Assembly (NCBI GenBank): GCA_015655565.1
Contig: JAATEU010000159.1
Location: forward strand, 1 to 5,621
From: Clostridiales bacterium
GTDB taxonomy: Bacteria > Bacillota > Clostridia > Lachnospirales > Lachnospiraceae
Direction: 5' to 3'
DNA length: 5,621 nt
The position numbers and the translations under genes were made by a program. Shown in pieces: positions 1 to 5,439 of the stretch (position 1 is its first letter; each line of letters starts with the position of its first letter). The notes beneath the pieces are model-generated. The model did no database searches. It was not told the DNA's origin and saw only the letters and a program-made list of their open reading frames with translations.

Positions 1-1
1 A

Positions 2-72
2 AGCGGGTGATGGGAATCGAACCCACGTATCTAGCTTGGAAGGCTAGTGTTCTACCATTGAACTACACCCGC
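2..72 (-). tRNA. tRNA-Gly, anticodon TCC
   Basis: On the minus strand this 71-nt stretch folds as a complete tRNA. The acceptor arms GCGGGTG (66-72) and CACCCGC (3-9) pair fully, the discriminator is T at position 2, and the T arm carries GGTTCGATTCC. The anticodon stem CTAGC/GCTAG encloses the 7-nt loop CTTCCAA, so the anticodon is TCC and it reads GGA/GGG glycine codons. CCA is not encoded, because the base after the discriminator is T, so the 3' end must be added by nucleotidyltransferase. It lies 78 nt downstream of tRNA-Pro with no terminator between them, so both are probably processed from one precursor. Confidence 0.97.
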
Positions 73-150
73 ATATATTTGTCCAAATTCAACATAAAAG
101 ATTTTAATTAAAACTGCTTCTTCACCAAGCCACCTTTTACAGCCATAAAA

Positions 151-225
151 TCGGGATGACAGGATTCGAACCTGCGACCTCTTGATCCCAAATCAAGCAC
201 TCTAGCCAAGCTGAGCCACACCCCG
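151..225 (-). tRNA. tRNA-Pro, anticodon TGG
   Basis: A 75-nt minus-strand tRNA. The acceptor arms CGGGGTG (219-225) and CATCCCG (152-158) pair with one G-U, followed by discriminator A at 151. The D arm (GCTC/GAGT), T arm (GGTTCGAATCC) and anticodon stem CTTGA/TCAAG are all present. The loop TTTGGGA gives anticodon TGG, which reads proline CCA and by wobble other CCN codons. CCA is not encoded. It is the first gene of a Pro-Gly tRNA pair and starts about 33 nt after the predicted transcription start of the promoter at 266-294. Confidence 0.97.
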
Positions 226-265
226 CGCTGCTTATTTTTATGTTGTCTTCCGTGACGCAAGAACT

Positions 266-294
266 ATTATATAATAGAGATACTTTAATGTCAA
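266..294 (-). promoter_or_regulatory. Consensus sigma-A promoter for the tRNA-Pro/tRNA-Gly pair
   Basis: On the minus strand a perfect -35 TTGACA (289-294) is followed after exactly 17 bp by a perfect -10 TATAAT (266-271). The expected start near 259 gives a leader of about 33 nt before tRNA-Pro. Both hexamers being consensus with ideal spacing fits a strong stable-RNA promoter. I saw no operator or attenuator in the leader. Confidence 0.88.
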
Positions 295-410
295 TGTTTT
301 TTTTATTTTTTATTAGTTTTTAATACCCTTTTATTACTATATTTAGACTGCTATTCTATTCCATAATATCACTTACCAATCCTATTAATGCTTTATTGTT
401 AACCATTATA

Positions 411-890
411 TTATATATAATTCAGGGTAAAATGTGCTTCTCCTTTTGTATCGAGATCCATAATGATAAAAGACGGTCTTCCGCCTTCCTGCCTGGGTTG
501 TGTAATACTGCCGGGATTAATTGCCCAAACATTACCGCTCATATCAATAAGAGGCCGGTGGGTATGTCCAAATACTGCAATACCTGCTCCATACTGCTTT
601 GCTGCTTCCTTTATTCTCTCCGTTCCAAAATTTACCCCATACCGATGTCCATGGGTAAGAAATAAGAAATATTTTCCTACTGTTATTATTTTATCCTTAT
701 CAAGTCCGGTAAAATAATCATTATTGCCGGATACCATCTCAGTCCTGCAAGGTACAATGGCTCTGATATATTCCTCACTTCCTTCGAAATCTCCCAGATG
801 TATAAATAAATCAATCGGTTTTACCTTTTTAATCGCTCTTTCCAGAAAAGTATCCCTCCCATGAGAGTCACTTACAATCATTATTTTCAT
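411..890 (-). CDS. yfcE: YfcE/YsnB-like metallophosphoesterase
   Basis: A 159-residue single-domain calcineurin-like phosphoesterase of the YfcE/MJ0936 (bacterial YsnB) group. These are small cytosolic metal-dependent phosphodiesterases, mostly characterised on artificial substrates, so the natural substrate is unknown. All metal-site motifs are visible: D8 and H10 in SDSHG, D34 in HLGD, N56 in GNND (55-58), H80 in THGH, H109 and H111 in GHTH (108-111), then the family NPGS (125-128). Length is typical of the family. The ATG at 888-890 has GGAGC (895-899) five bases upstream. It is the last gene after amidase and rdgB, 63 bp downstream of rdgB with no terminator or convincing promoter between, so probably the same operon. 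An rdgB-ysnB pair also occurs in Bacillus (known for that genus). No clear intrinsic terminator follows its stop; the next element is the tRNA promoter at 266-294. Confidence 0.92.
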   Translation of the reverse strand: MKIMIVSDSHGRDTFLERAIKKVKPIDLFIHLGDFEGSEEYIRAIVPCRTEMVSGNNDYFTGLDKDKIITVGKYFLFLTHGHRYGVNFGTERIKEAAKQYGAGIAVFGHTHRPLIDMSGNVWAINPGSITQPRQEGGRPSFIIMDLDTKGEAHFTLNYI

Positions 891-953
891 ATTAGCTCCA
901 TGACTTAAACAAAGCCAGCTTCGTTATTGCTCCGTTTACTGCTTTATTTCACA

Positions 954-1550
954 CTATTTTCTATTTCGTATTATTTCTTTCATCACTTTTAAAGCTTTCC
1001 CGCGATGGCTGATCTTATTTTTTTGTTCCGCCGATAATTGGGCAAAGGTGCACCCAAACTCCGGAACCCAGAATACAGGATCATACCCGAAACCATTATC
1101 ACCTATCCTTTCATGTCCGATATATCCCTCAATGGCCGCCCTTGCGGTAACGATTTCACCATCCGGATATGCACAGGCTATGGCACAGACAAATCTGGCA
1201 CTTCTTTCACTCTGCGGTAATCCCTTTAATTGATCAAGGATATAATTGTTTTTCACATCATAAGAGGTATTCTCACCCATAAAGCGCGCAGAATAAATTC
1301 CCGGAGCTTTATCCATAGCATCAACTTCCAGTCCGGAATCATCCGCTAATACCATTTCTCCGGTCATTTCCATAATTGTTTTCGCCTTTATGGCGGCATT
1401 CTCTTCAAAGGTATTGCCATCCTCTACGATATCGGCTTGTATGCCAGCTTCCTTCATTGATACAATATCATAATTTAAATCCTGTAAAAGCATACGGATT
1501 TCTTTCATTTTACCCTCATTGCCTGTTGCAAATATGATCCTGTCTCTCAT
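954..1550 (-). CDS. rdgB: XTP/dITP diphosphatase (RdgB/HAM1 family)
   Basis: A 198-residue cytosolic pyrophosphatase that hydrolyses non-canonical purine triphosphates (dITP, XTP, ITP) to monophosphates plus PPi, keeping deaminated bases out of DNA and RNA. Family motifs appear in order: substrate-loop TGN (9-11), DDSGLEVD (70-77) with the metal-binding and catalytic acidic residues, PGIYSARF (83-90), GFGYDPVF (153-160) and KNKISHRGKAL (177-187), which recognises the base and phosphates. Full length with nothing missing. The ATG at 1548-1550 has AGAGGT (1555-1560) four bases upstream. The gene starts only 17 bp after the amidase stop, and its own ribosome site fills most of that gap, so it is almost certainly cotranscribed with the amidase and followed by the yfcE-like gene. 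Function from family membership is secure. Confidence 0.97.
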   Translation of the reverse strand: MRDRIIFATGNEGKMKEIRMLLQDLNYDIVSMKEAGIQADIVEDGNTFEENAAIKAKTIMEMTGEMVLADDSGLEVDAMDKAPGIYSARFMGENTSYDVKNNYILDQLKGLPQSERSARFVCAIACAYPDGEIVTARAAIEGYIGHERIGDNGFGYDPVFWVPEFGCTFAQLSAEQKNKISHRGKALKVMKEIIRNRK

Positions 1551-1567
1551 TTTTACCTCTTATCAGC

Positions 1568-2884
1568 CTATTCTTCTAATTCATCAAATGCCCTTAAAAT
1601 TATTTTATGAACAGCCTCTGCTATATTCTTTTTATTTTCTTCCTTTAATAAAAAATCCAAATCCTCCTGATTTGACATAAAGGCTGCTTCAATTAAAGCC
1701 ATTGGTACTTTTGACTTGCCAACAACAACCATCTCACTGCCGGGTACCAGCCCCCGGTTAACCCTGTGGGTAAGTTTCGTTATTTCCTCCAGGGCAATCT
1801 CTGCCAACCGTCTTGACTGAAAGCCTTCGCCTTCCTGCATTTCATTATATAAAACTTCTAAGCCGCCAGGTCCGGCCGATTCACTGGAATTACAATTAAT
1901 GCTTAAGAATAAGTCCGCTTCTGTATCATTTGCAAAATTGACCCTCGAATTCAGAAATAAAGTTTTATCGGTAATTCTTGTATAATAAACCTTAAAATCT
2001 TCCTGTTCAAGTATTTCCTTCAGATATAAAACGATACTAAGGTTTATGTCCTTCTCATAATATTGCTCATCCTGTGAAAAAGCACCGCAGTCCTTTCCGC
2101 CATGTCCTGCATCTATAACAACAATTTTATTATAAACATCCTTAGGACTTCTTAACTCTATATAAATATATTCTTCATCCTGATAAAGAATTGGTGCATA
2201 GATAAAATCTAAGGCTAGATTTATCGCGGCCGTATAAAGATTTGTATCTTCTTCCTGTTTATATGTAATACTAAAATTTTTAACCGGGTCTGATATTTGT
2301 TGGAAACTTGTACCATAATCTGATATTTCACCGGTAGCTGAAATCAATTCAGGAATTAAAAATTTTTCAGCTTCAGGATTCCTGTTAATGTTTGTATTAT
2401 GGGAATTTGCCCCCTTATCCGTTAATTGGGTTTCTGAAGTAACTAAAGGTTCTGCTGCTTCTTCCGGTTCTGCAGGTATGCCGTTAAATTCAATGCCCTG
2501 GTTCACCCGCATGATAGAAGTTCCATCAAATATTTGTCCTGCTAAACCTGTAATTGTTAAACGGACACTCCGGTCCATGTATAAATCCTCTAAATCTATA
2601 TTATAATAAGAGTTCCCGGATTTTTTTATTATGATGTACTTATCACCTGACTTCTTAATGGACGCATTATAGGACGGTGTATTTCCTCCTTCTTCCGATT
2701 TACCCTGTTTGAGATTTGAGAGTTCACCCTCTTTAGCCGGATCCGATAAAATGTCTCCCAGACCGCTGCCGTCAGCATAGATTAATGTCTGGCCATACTG
2801 TGAAATCATTATTGATATCAGGATAACCGTTAACATTAAAACAAAACTATTGACAGCCATATGTTTCAAAAGTTTTTCATCCAT
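1568..2884 (-). CDS. Membrane-anchored N-acetylmuramoyl-L-alanine amidase (Amidase_3), altered zinc site
   Basis: A 438-residue cell-wall hydrolase. Family enzymes cut the bond between MurNAc and L-Ala of the peptide stem outside the membrane. Residues 11-28 form one hydrophobic segment after a short Lys-containing N-terminus, so a signal anchor or uncleaved signal. Residues about 71-135 and 176-250 are beta-rich, unassigned and possibly wall-binding, split by an Asn/Glu/Thr-rich linker (137-175). The catalytic domain runs from about 252 to the end: IDAGHGGKDCGA (257-268, zinc ligand H261), E277 in YYEKD (second ligand), R303, R314 and E399 in LIEAAFMSN (catalytic Glu). The expected SIHxN motif reads SINCN (328-332), so the third zinc ligand is N330 (codon AAT, 1895-1897). 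The start ATG (2882-2884) has AGGGGGA at 2891-2897. First gene of the operon with rdgB 17 bp downstream. Fold assignment is firm; activity is uncertain because of N330. Confidence 0.93.
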   Translation of the reverse strand: MDEKLLKHMAVNSFVLMLTVILISIMISQYGQTLIYADGSGLGDILSDPAKEGELSNLKQGKSEEGGNTPSYNASIKKSGDKYIIIKKSGNSYYNIDLEDLYMDRSVRLTITGLAGQIFDGTSIMRVNQGIEFNGIPAEPEEAAEPLVTSETQLTDKGANSHNTNINRNPEAEKFLIPELISATGEISDYGTSFQQISDPVKNFSITYKQEEDTNLYTAAINLALDFIYAPILYQDEEYIYIELRSPKDVYNKIVVIDAGHGGKDCGAFSQDEQYYEKDINLSIVLYLKEILEQEDFKVYYTRITDKTLFLNSRVNFANDTEADLFLSINCNSSESAGPGGLEVLYNEMQEGEGFQSRRLAEIALEEITKLTHRVNRGLVPGSEMVVVGKSKVPMALIEAAFMSNQEDLDFLLKEENKKNIAEAVHKIILRAFDELEE

Positions 2885-2906
2885 TTACTTTCCCCCTGAT
2901 ATGGAA

Positions 2907-2935
2907 ATTATACTATGCATTATGAAATTCCACAA
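2907..2935 (-). promoter_or_regulatory. Sigma-A-like promoter of the amidase-rdgB-yfcE operon
   Basis: On the minus strand -10 TATAAT (2907-2912) is a full consensus match. It lies 17 bp downstream of TTGTGG (2930-2935), which keeps the TTG of the -35 element but little more. The predicted start near 2900 is just upstream of the ribosome site AGGGGGA (2891-2897), giving a leader of only about 15 nt. It lies after the rlmL terminator, supporting a separate transcription unit. Confidence 0.65.
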
Positions 2936-3039
2936 TATAGTTTTTAAATTTACATAAATTTTTATTTTAGAATATATTAGTAAAATCGTTGTAAAACATG
3001 CCGGATATTTTAATTGAAATTGTTTTTTAAGCAGGAAAA

Positions 3040-3080
3040 GCAGCCAAACGAATAAATAAAACCTTTATTCATTTGACTGC
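3040..3080 (-). terminator. Intrinsic terminator after rlmL
   Basis: A 17-bp stem pairs 3064-3080 with 3040-3056 around the 7-nt loop 3057-3063. In the minus-strand RNA the two odd positions become U-G wobble pairs, so the stem is unbroken and is followed by UUUU. In the plus-strand RNA the same positions are C-A mismatches. This polarity matches termination of rlmL, whose stop codon lies 65 bp upstream. Confidence 0.82.
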
Positions 3081-3144
3081 CTAAAAAGGGACTTTCTAAG
3101 CATCTCCTTTAAGATCGTCATCCATTTAACCATATTATTTAATT

Positions 3145-4302
3145 TTACAGTTCCCTTTTATCTCTTTTGGGAGGCTTAGGGCCCATAAACTGATAAAAAT
3201 AAGCCTTAATCATTCCATTATAAATTTTACGGTTTTTATCCGCTTTTCTTCCGATATATTTCTGGGCATCCTCATAACCGGTTATGATGAAACAGGACCA
3301 GGCATCCAAAGCGTTAAAGGTTCTTCCAATTTCCTTATATAAAGCGGGCAGAGATTCTTTTTCTTCCAATCTTTCACCGTAAGGCGGATTTGTAATGATA
3401 AAACCATATTTTTTATTATGGCTTAAATCACTTACGGATCTTTGCTGAAAATGAATATATTGGTCTACATCAGCTAAAACCGCATTTTGTCTGGCTGCTT
3501 TTACTATTTCACCATCAATATCATAGCCTTGGATAGTCATATCAACAGAATTAAGCTTAACATCATTGGCTTCTTCAATGGCTGCATACCATACTTTCTT
3601 TGGAATTAAATCCGTCCAGTTTTCTGAAAGAAAGGAGCGGTTCATTCCCGGTGCTATATTAGCCCCTATCATGGCAGCTTCAATAGGGATAGTACCACTT
3701 CCGCAGAAAGGGTCGACAAGGATTCTGTCCTTATTCCAGGGAGTAAGCATAATTAAGGCAGCCGCAAGAGTTTCCGTAATCGGAGCCTTGCTGGCCAGTT
3801 TACGGTAACCACGTTTATGAAGTGATTCACCGGAGGTATCAATTCCTATGGTTATTTCATCCTTCATAAATGTTATACGGATTGGATACTCATTACCATC
3901 TTCGGGAAACCATTCAATCTTATATACTTTCTTAAGGCGTTCTACTATTGCTTTTTTCATTATGGATTGGATATCGGAAGGGCTGAATATTTTGCTTTTT
4001 ATTGAGGTGGCTTTGGCAACCCAGAATTTTCCGTTAGCCGGAATATAATTCTCCCAAGGAATAGCCTTGGTTTTCTCAAATAATTCATCAAAGGATTCCG
4101 CCTTGAACTTATCTATCTTTAGTAAAACACGCTCTGTAGTTCTTAGGAAGATATTCGCCCTGCTGACAGCTGATTCATCTCCCTCAAAAATTACACGGCC
4201 ATCCTCTACCTGTTTTATCTCGTATCCTAAATCAAATATCTCTTTCTTTAATACACTCTCTAATCCAAAATGGCATGGTGCCAAATATTCATACCGACTC
4301 AT
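3145..4302 (-). CDS. rlmL: THUMP-domain 23S rRNA guanine-N2 methyltransferase, RlmL/YpsC type
   Basis: A SAM-dependent RNA methyltransferase of 385 residues from the chosen start, the size of Bacillus YpsC. It corresponds to the N-terminal RlmL half of E. coli RlmKL, which makes m2G2445 in 23S rRNA; the RlmK half is absent, as usual in Firmicutes. An N-terminal ferredoxin-like plus THUMP RNA-binding region spans about 1-155. LHKRGYR (161-167) precedes the Rossmann methyltransferase domain: DPFCGSGTIPIEAA (197-210) binds SAM, GYDID (259-263) is the acidic strand end, and NPPYGERL (305-312) is the catalytic motif. I chose ATG 4300-4302 (MSRYEYLAPCHF), which has AGGAG at 4313-4317, ten bases upstream. 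The frame stays open to a GTG at 4335, adding 11 residues without family character and without a good ribosome site. Promoters and a dyad lie upstream; a terminator follows at 3040-3080. The exact target in this organism is inferred. Confidence 0.92.
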   Translation of the reverse strand: MSRYEYLAPCHFGLESVLKKEIFDLGYEIKQVEDGRVIFEGDESAVSRANIFLRTTERVLLKIDKFKAESFDELFEKTKAIPWENYIPANGKFWVAKATSIKSKIFSPSDIQSIMKKAIVERLKKVYKIEWFPEDGNEYPIRITFMKDEITIGIDTSGESLHKRGYRKLASKAPITETLAAALIMLTPWNKDRILVDPFCGSGTIPIEAAMIGANIAPGMNRSFLSENWTDLIPKKVWYAAIEEANDVKLNSVDMTIQGYDIDGEIVKAARQNAVLADVDQYIHFQQRSVSDLSHNKKYGFIITNPPYGERLEEKESLPALYKEIGRTFNALDAWSCFIITGYEDAQKYIGRKADKNRKIYNGMIKAYFYQFMGPKPPKRDKREL

Positions 4303-4368
4303 CCTTAAAGTACTCCTATCTGCGTGCATTAACACGCACTCAAATCAGCATAGGTAAAAAACCTCCCC

Positions 4369-4396
4369 AGCTTGCAATTCCTTTTTCATTATATCA
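4369..4396 (-). promoter_or_regulatory. Proximal rlmL promoter (repeat module 1)
   Basis: On the minus strand an extended -10, TGATATAAT (TG at 4395-4396, TATAAT at 4388-4393), is followed by GAAA and GGAATTGCAAGCT. No good -35 is present at 17 bp; the best candidate is TGAACA at 16 bp, within the dyad 4393-4419. The predicted start near 4381 would give an rlmL leader of about 79 nt. The segment repeats, with a 6-7 nt insertion and some mismatches, at 4449-4483. Confidence 0.6.
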
Positions 4397-4419
4397 TGAA
4401 CAGAAAGCGTGTTCATGAT
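4393..4419. promoter_or_regulatory. Perfect 10+10 bp inverted repeat overlapping the rlmL promoter
   Basis: ATCATGAACA (4393-4402) and TGTTCATGAT (4410-4419) are exact reverse complements separated by GAAAGCG. The dyad covers the -35/spacer zone of the proximal promoter and touches the first base of its -10. That is where a repressor operator would sit. In RNA made from the distal promoter it would form a 10-bp hairpin with a 7-nt loop and no T tract, so it is not a terminator. Its regulator is unknown. Confidence 0.6.
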
Positions 4420-4434
4420 CTTGTTGCTTCAGTC

Positions 4435-4461
4435 GGAATCTGCAAGCAAGCTTGAGATTCC
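4435..4461. repeat. Hairpin-forming inverted repeat in the rlmL leader
   Basis: GGAATCT (4435-4441) pairs with AGATTCC (4455-4461). A further CAAG/CTTG pairing inside, after one bulged base, gives an 11-bp stem with a 4-nt loop. It lies just downstream of the distal promoter in minus-strand RNA. No T run follows on either strand, so it is a leader structure or repeat element rather than a terminator. Confidence 0.5.
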
Positions 4462-4474
4462 TCTTTCCGCTTTC

Positions 4475-4503
4475 ATTATATCATACGGTATAGCGGTTTG
4501 CAA
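4475..4503 (-). promoter_or_regulatory. Distal rlmL promoter (repeat module 2)
   Basis: On the minus strand -35 TTGCAA (4498-4503) is followed after 17 bp by TATAAT (4475-4480), preceded by the extended -10 TG at 4482-4483. A consensus TTGACA lies at 4505-4510 but is 24 bp from this -10. It would be 19 bp from an overlapping TATGAT. Transcription from here would run through the hairpin at 4435-4461, the dyad at 4393-4419 and the proximal promoter before reaching rlmL. Confidence 0.6.
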
Positions 4504-4565
4504 ATGTCAATCCTTTATATCAATTGCAATTAAACTCAACTGTTTTCAATATTCCACATCTATAA

Positions 4566-4868
4566 TTATTGAACTAAATCTCCTCTATATGCATGTATAC
4601 CACCGTAAATATTTTTTACCTGATATCCATTATTACTTAATTCCCTTGCTAATAATAAACTTAAATTACCTCTGTCACAATACAGTATCAGTATGCGGTT
4701 AAAAGGCAAAGAATCCCTTTTATTTTCAAAATCCGAATAAGGTATATTAATTGCAGTTGGTATATGCCCTTTTCTATATTCATCGGGCTCTCTTAAATCA
4801 ATAATTCGTACATTATATTTACCTATGTAATTCTCAATATCCTTTGCGCAAATTGTTTCAAGAGCCAT
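4566..4868 (-). CDS. Single-domain rhodanese-like protein
   Basis: A 100-residue cytosolic rhodanese-homology domain, the size of GlpE/PspE-type stand-alone sulfurtransferases. Such proteins carry sulfur as a persulfide on a loop cysteine, from thiosulfate or cellular persulfides to acceptors. Visible landmarks are RIIDLREPDEYRKGHIPTAINIP (21-43), containing the family D-x-R and E-x-x-x-GH-I-P-A-N-P pattern, and LILYCDRGNLS (60-70) with nucleophile C64, then the C-terminal GGI (89-91). The loop CDRGNLS lacks the arginine common at its sixth position (Leu here), so the sulfur donor may differ. I chose ATG 4866-4868 because AAGGTGAT (4873-4880) is a strong ribosome site. The frame stays open to an ATG at 4955, but that lies inside the preceding terminator hairpin and has no ribosome site. 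It has its own promoter and no clear terminator; partners are not evident. Confidence 0.88.
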   Translation of the reverse strand: MALETICAKDIENYIGKYNVRIIDLREPDEYRKGHIPTAINIPYSDFENKRDSLPFNRILILYCDRGNLSLLLARELSNNGYQVKNIYGGIHAYRGDLVQ

Positions 4869-4892
4869 AAAATCACCTTCAGTTCTAATATT

Positions 4893-4921
4893 ATCATATT
4901 CCCTTATAAGGTAAATGTGCA
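4893..4921 (-). promoter_or_regulatory. Possible sigma-A promoter of the rhodanese gene
   Basis: On the minus strand TGCACA (4916-4921), 4 of 6 matches to the -35 consensus, is followed after 17 bp by TATGAT (4893-4898), 5 of 6 matches to the -10. The predicted start near 4886 leaves an 18-nt leader that just includes the ribosome site. The spacer holds the palindrome CCTTATAAGG (4902-4911), and TTATAAGGG recurs upstream at 4933-4941. Confidence 0.42.
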
Positions 4922-4944
4922 TAAGTCTTTGGCCCCTTATAAAA

Positions 4945-4982
4945 TAAGTCTTCATCTATAATTTTACAGAGATGAAGACTTA
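4945..4982 (-). terminator. Strong terminator hairpin after the Asn/Ser/Thr-rich gene
   Basis: TAAGTCTTCATCT (4945-4957) and its exact complement (4970-4982) form a 13-bp stem with a 12-nt loop, starting 20 bp past the stop of the 89-residue gene. In minus-strand RNA it is followed by UUUUAU. The plus strand also has a CTTTTAATT tract after the stem, so it could act in both directions, although no plus-strand gene is seen to its left. Confidence 0.8.
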
Positions 4983-5002
4983 CTTTTAATTACTTAATCT
5001 AA

Positions 5003-5272
5003 TTATCTTTCCCTTTCATTTGCATCACGCATATTACTTGAGCTGGTAGCATTTCTTTCATTATTTCTGGAAGTTGTGCTGGAAGTAGTAGAGTTAGTAT
5101 TTCTTGATGTGCCTGAGCCGCCTGTGGTATAATTCTGTGAATTACTTCCTGTAGAATTTTTTTCCAGGTTACTGCTTCTGCTGCTTGTTGAACCTGTTGT
5201 ACCAGAAGTATTTGCATTTCTTGAAGTATTGGTGTTTGATGTTGTTGCATCATTAAAATTATTATTTGCCAT
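5003..5272 (-). CDS. Low-complexity Asn/Ser/Thr-rich small protein, possibly forespore-expressed
   Basis: I do not recognise this 89-residue protein. By my count Asn, Ser and Thr make up 57 of 89 residues, with 8 Arg and almost no hydrophobic residues, so it should be disordered and soluble. It has no signal peptide, membrane segment or Cys. TSRN occurs three times (TSRNAN, TSRNTN, TSRNNE), and the C-terminus is charged (RDANERER). ATG 5270-5272 is chosen because AGGAGG (5282-5287) lies nine bases upstream; the frame continues eight codons further up, across that ribosome site. A second long frame (Gln/Leu-rich, to 4999) overlaps but lacks a ribosome site. A sigma-G-like promoter (5316-5345) and terminator (4945-4982) make it a monocistronic unit. 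By inference it may be a spore-core protein functionally akin to small acid-soluble proteins, but I see no known SASP motif. Confidence 0.75.
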   Translation of the reverse strand: MANNNFNDATTSNTNTSRNANTSGTTGSTSSRSSNLEKNSTGSNSQNYTTGGSGTSRNTNSTTSSTTSRNNERNATSSSNMRDANERER

Positions 5273-5315
5273 TTTAATAAGCCTCCTAAAAATCATATTT
5301 TTTAGATTACATAGT

Positions 5316-5345
5316 TATTATGAACGATTTTAAATTAAAATATTC
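5316..5345 (-). promoter_or_regulatory. Sigma-G-like (forespore) promoter of the Asn/Ser/Thr-rich gene
   Basis: On the minus strand GAATA (5341-5345), 18 bp of spacer, then CATAATA (5316-5322). This fits the Bacillus sigma-G pattern as I recall it (roughly GHATR, 18 bp, CATWHTA) at every defined position. The predicted start near 5308 leaves a leader of about 36 nt holding the AGGAGG ribosome site. No convincing sigma-A promoter is seen at a suitable distance. The surrounding DNA is very AT-rich, which lowers the weight of the match. Confidence 0.5.
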
Positions 5346-5439
5346 ATTTACTATTTTAACAAATAAAATTTCTTTCTTCCTAATTTTAATCATATAATCA
5401 TTAAAAGGCTTCCATATTTTTCTTTATAAATAATATTAA

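Noticed and set aside
296..410. Possible terminator after the yfcE-like gene
   Set aside because: The stretch is AT-rich with A/T runs, but I could not find a stable stem next to a T tract on the minus strand.
396..717. Plus-strand frames over the metallophosphoesterase, and similar ones over rdgB, the amidase, rlmL and 4409-4702
   Set aside because: They are antisense shadows without ribosome sites or recognisable protein features. The minus-strand genes carry all family motifs.
3065..3133. 22-codon frame just after rlmL on the minus strand (MVKWMTILKEMLRKSLFRQSNE pattern, not continuous with rlmL)
   Set aside because: There is no ribosome site before the first ATG, its end lies inside the terminator stem, and the AAAGGAG in it directly abuts a later ATG. 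It is probably untranslated 3' sequence.
4303..4335. N-terminal extension of the RNA methyltransferase to GTG 4335
   Set aside because: The eleven extra residues have no family character and would overlap the AGGAG that serves ATG 4302. The shorter form matches the family length.
4505..4510. Consensus TTGACA as the -35 of the distal rlmL promoter
   Set aside because: It is 24 bp from TATAAT, too far for sigma-A. TTGCAA at 17 bp is the better partner, though TTGACA with TATGAT at 19 bp cannot be excluded.
4869..4955. N-terminal extension of the rhodanese to the ATG at 4955
   Set aside because: The extension starts inside the terminator hairpin of the preceding gene and crosses the predicted promoter. 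The ATG at 4868 has a strong ribosome site and gives a normal single-domain length.
4999..5253. 84-codon Gln/Leu-rich frame overlapping the Asn/Ser/Thr-rich gene on the same strand
   Set aside because: It exists because repeated AAT/ACT/AGT codons read in another frame give few stops. It lacks a ribosome site, whereas the chosen frame has AGGAGG at proper spacing.
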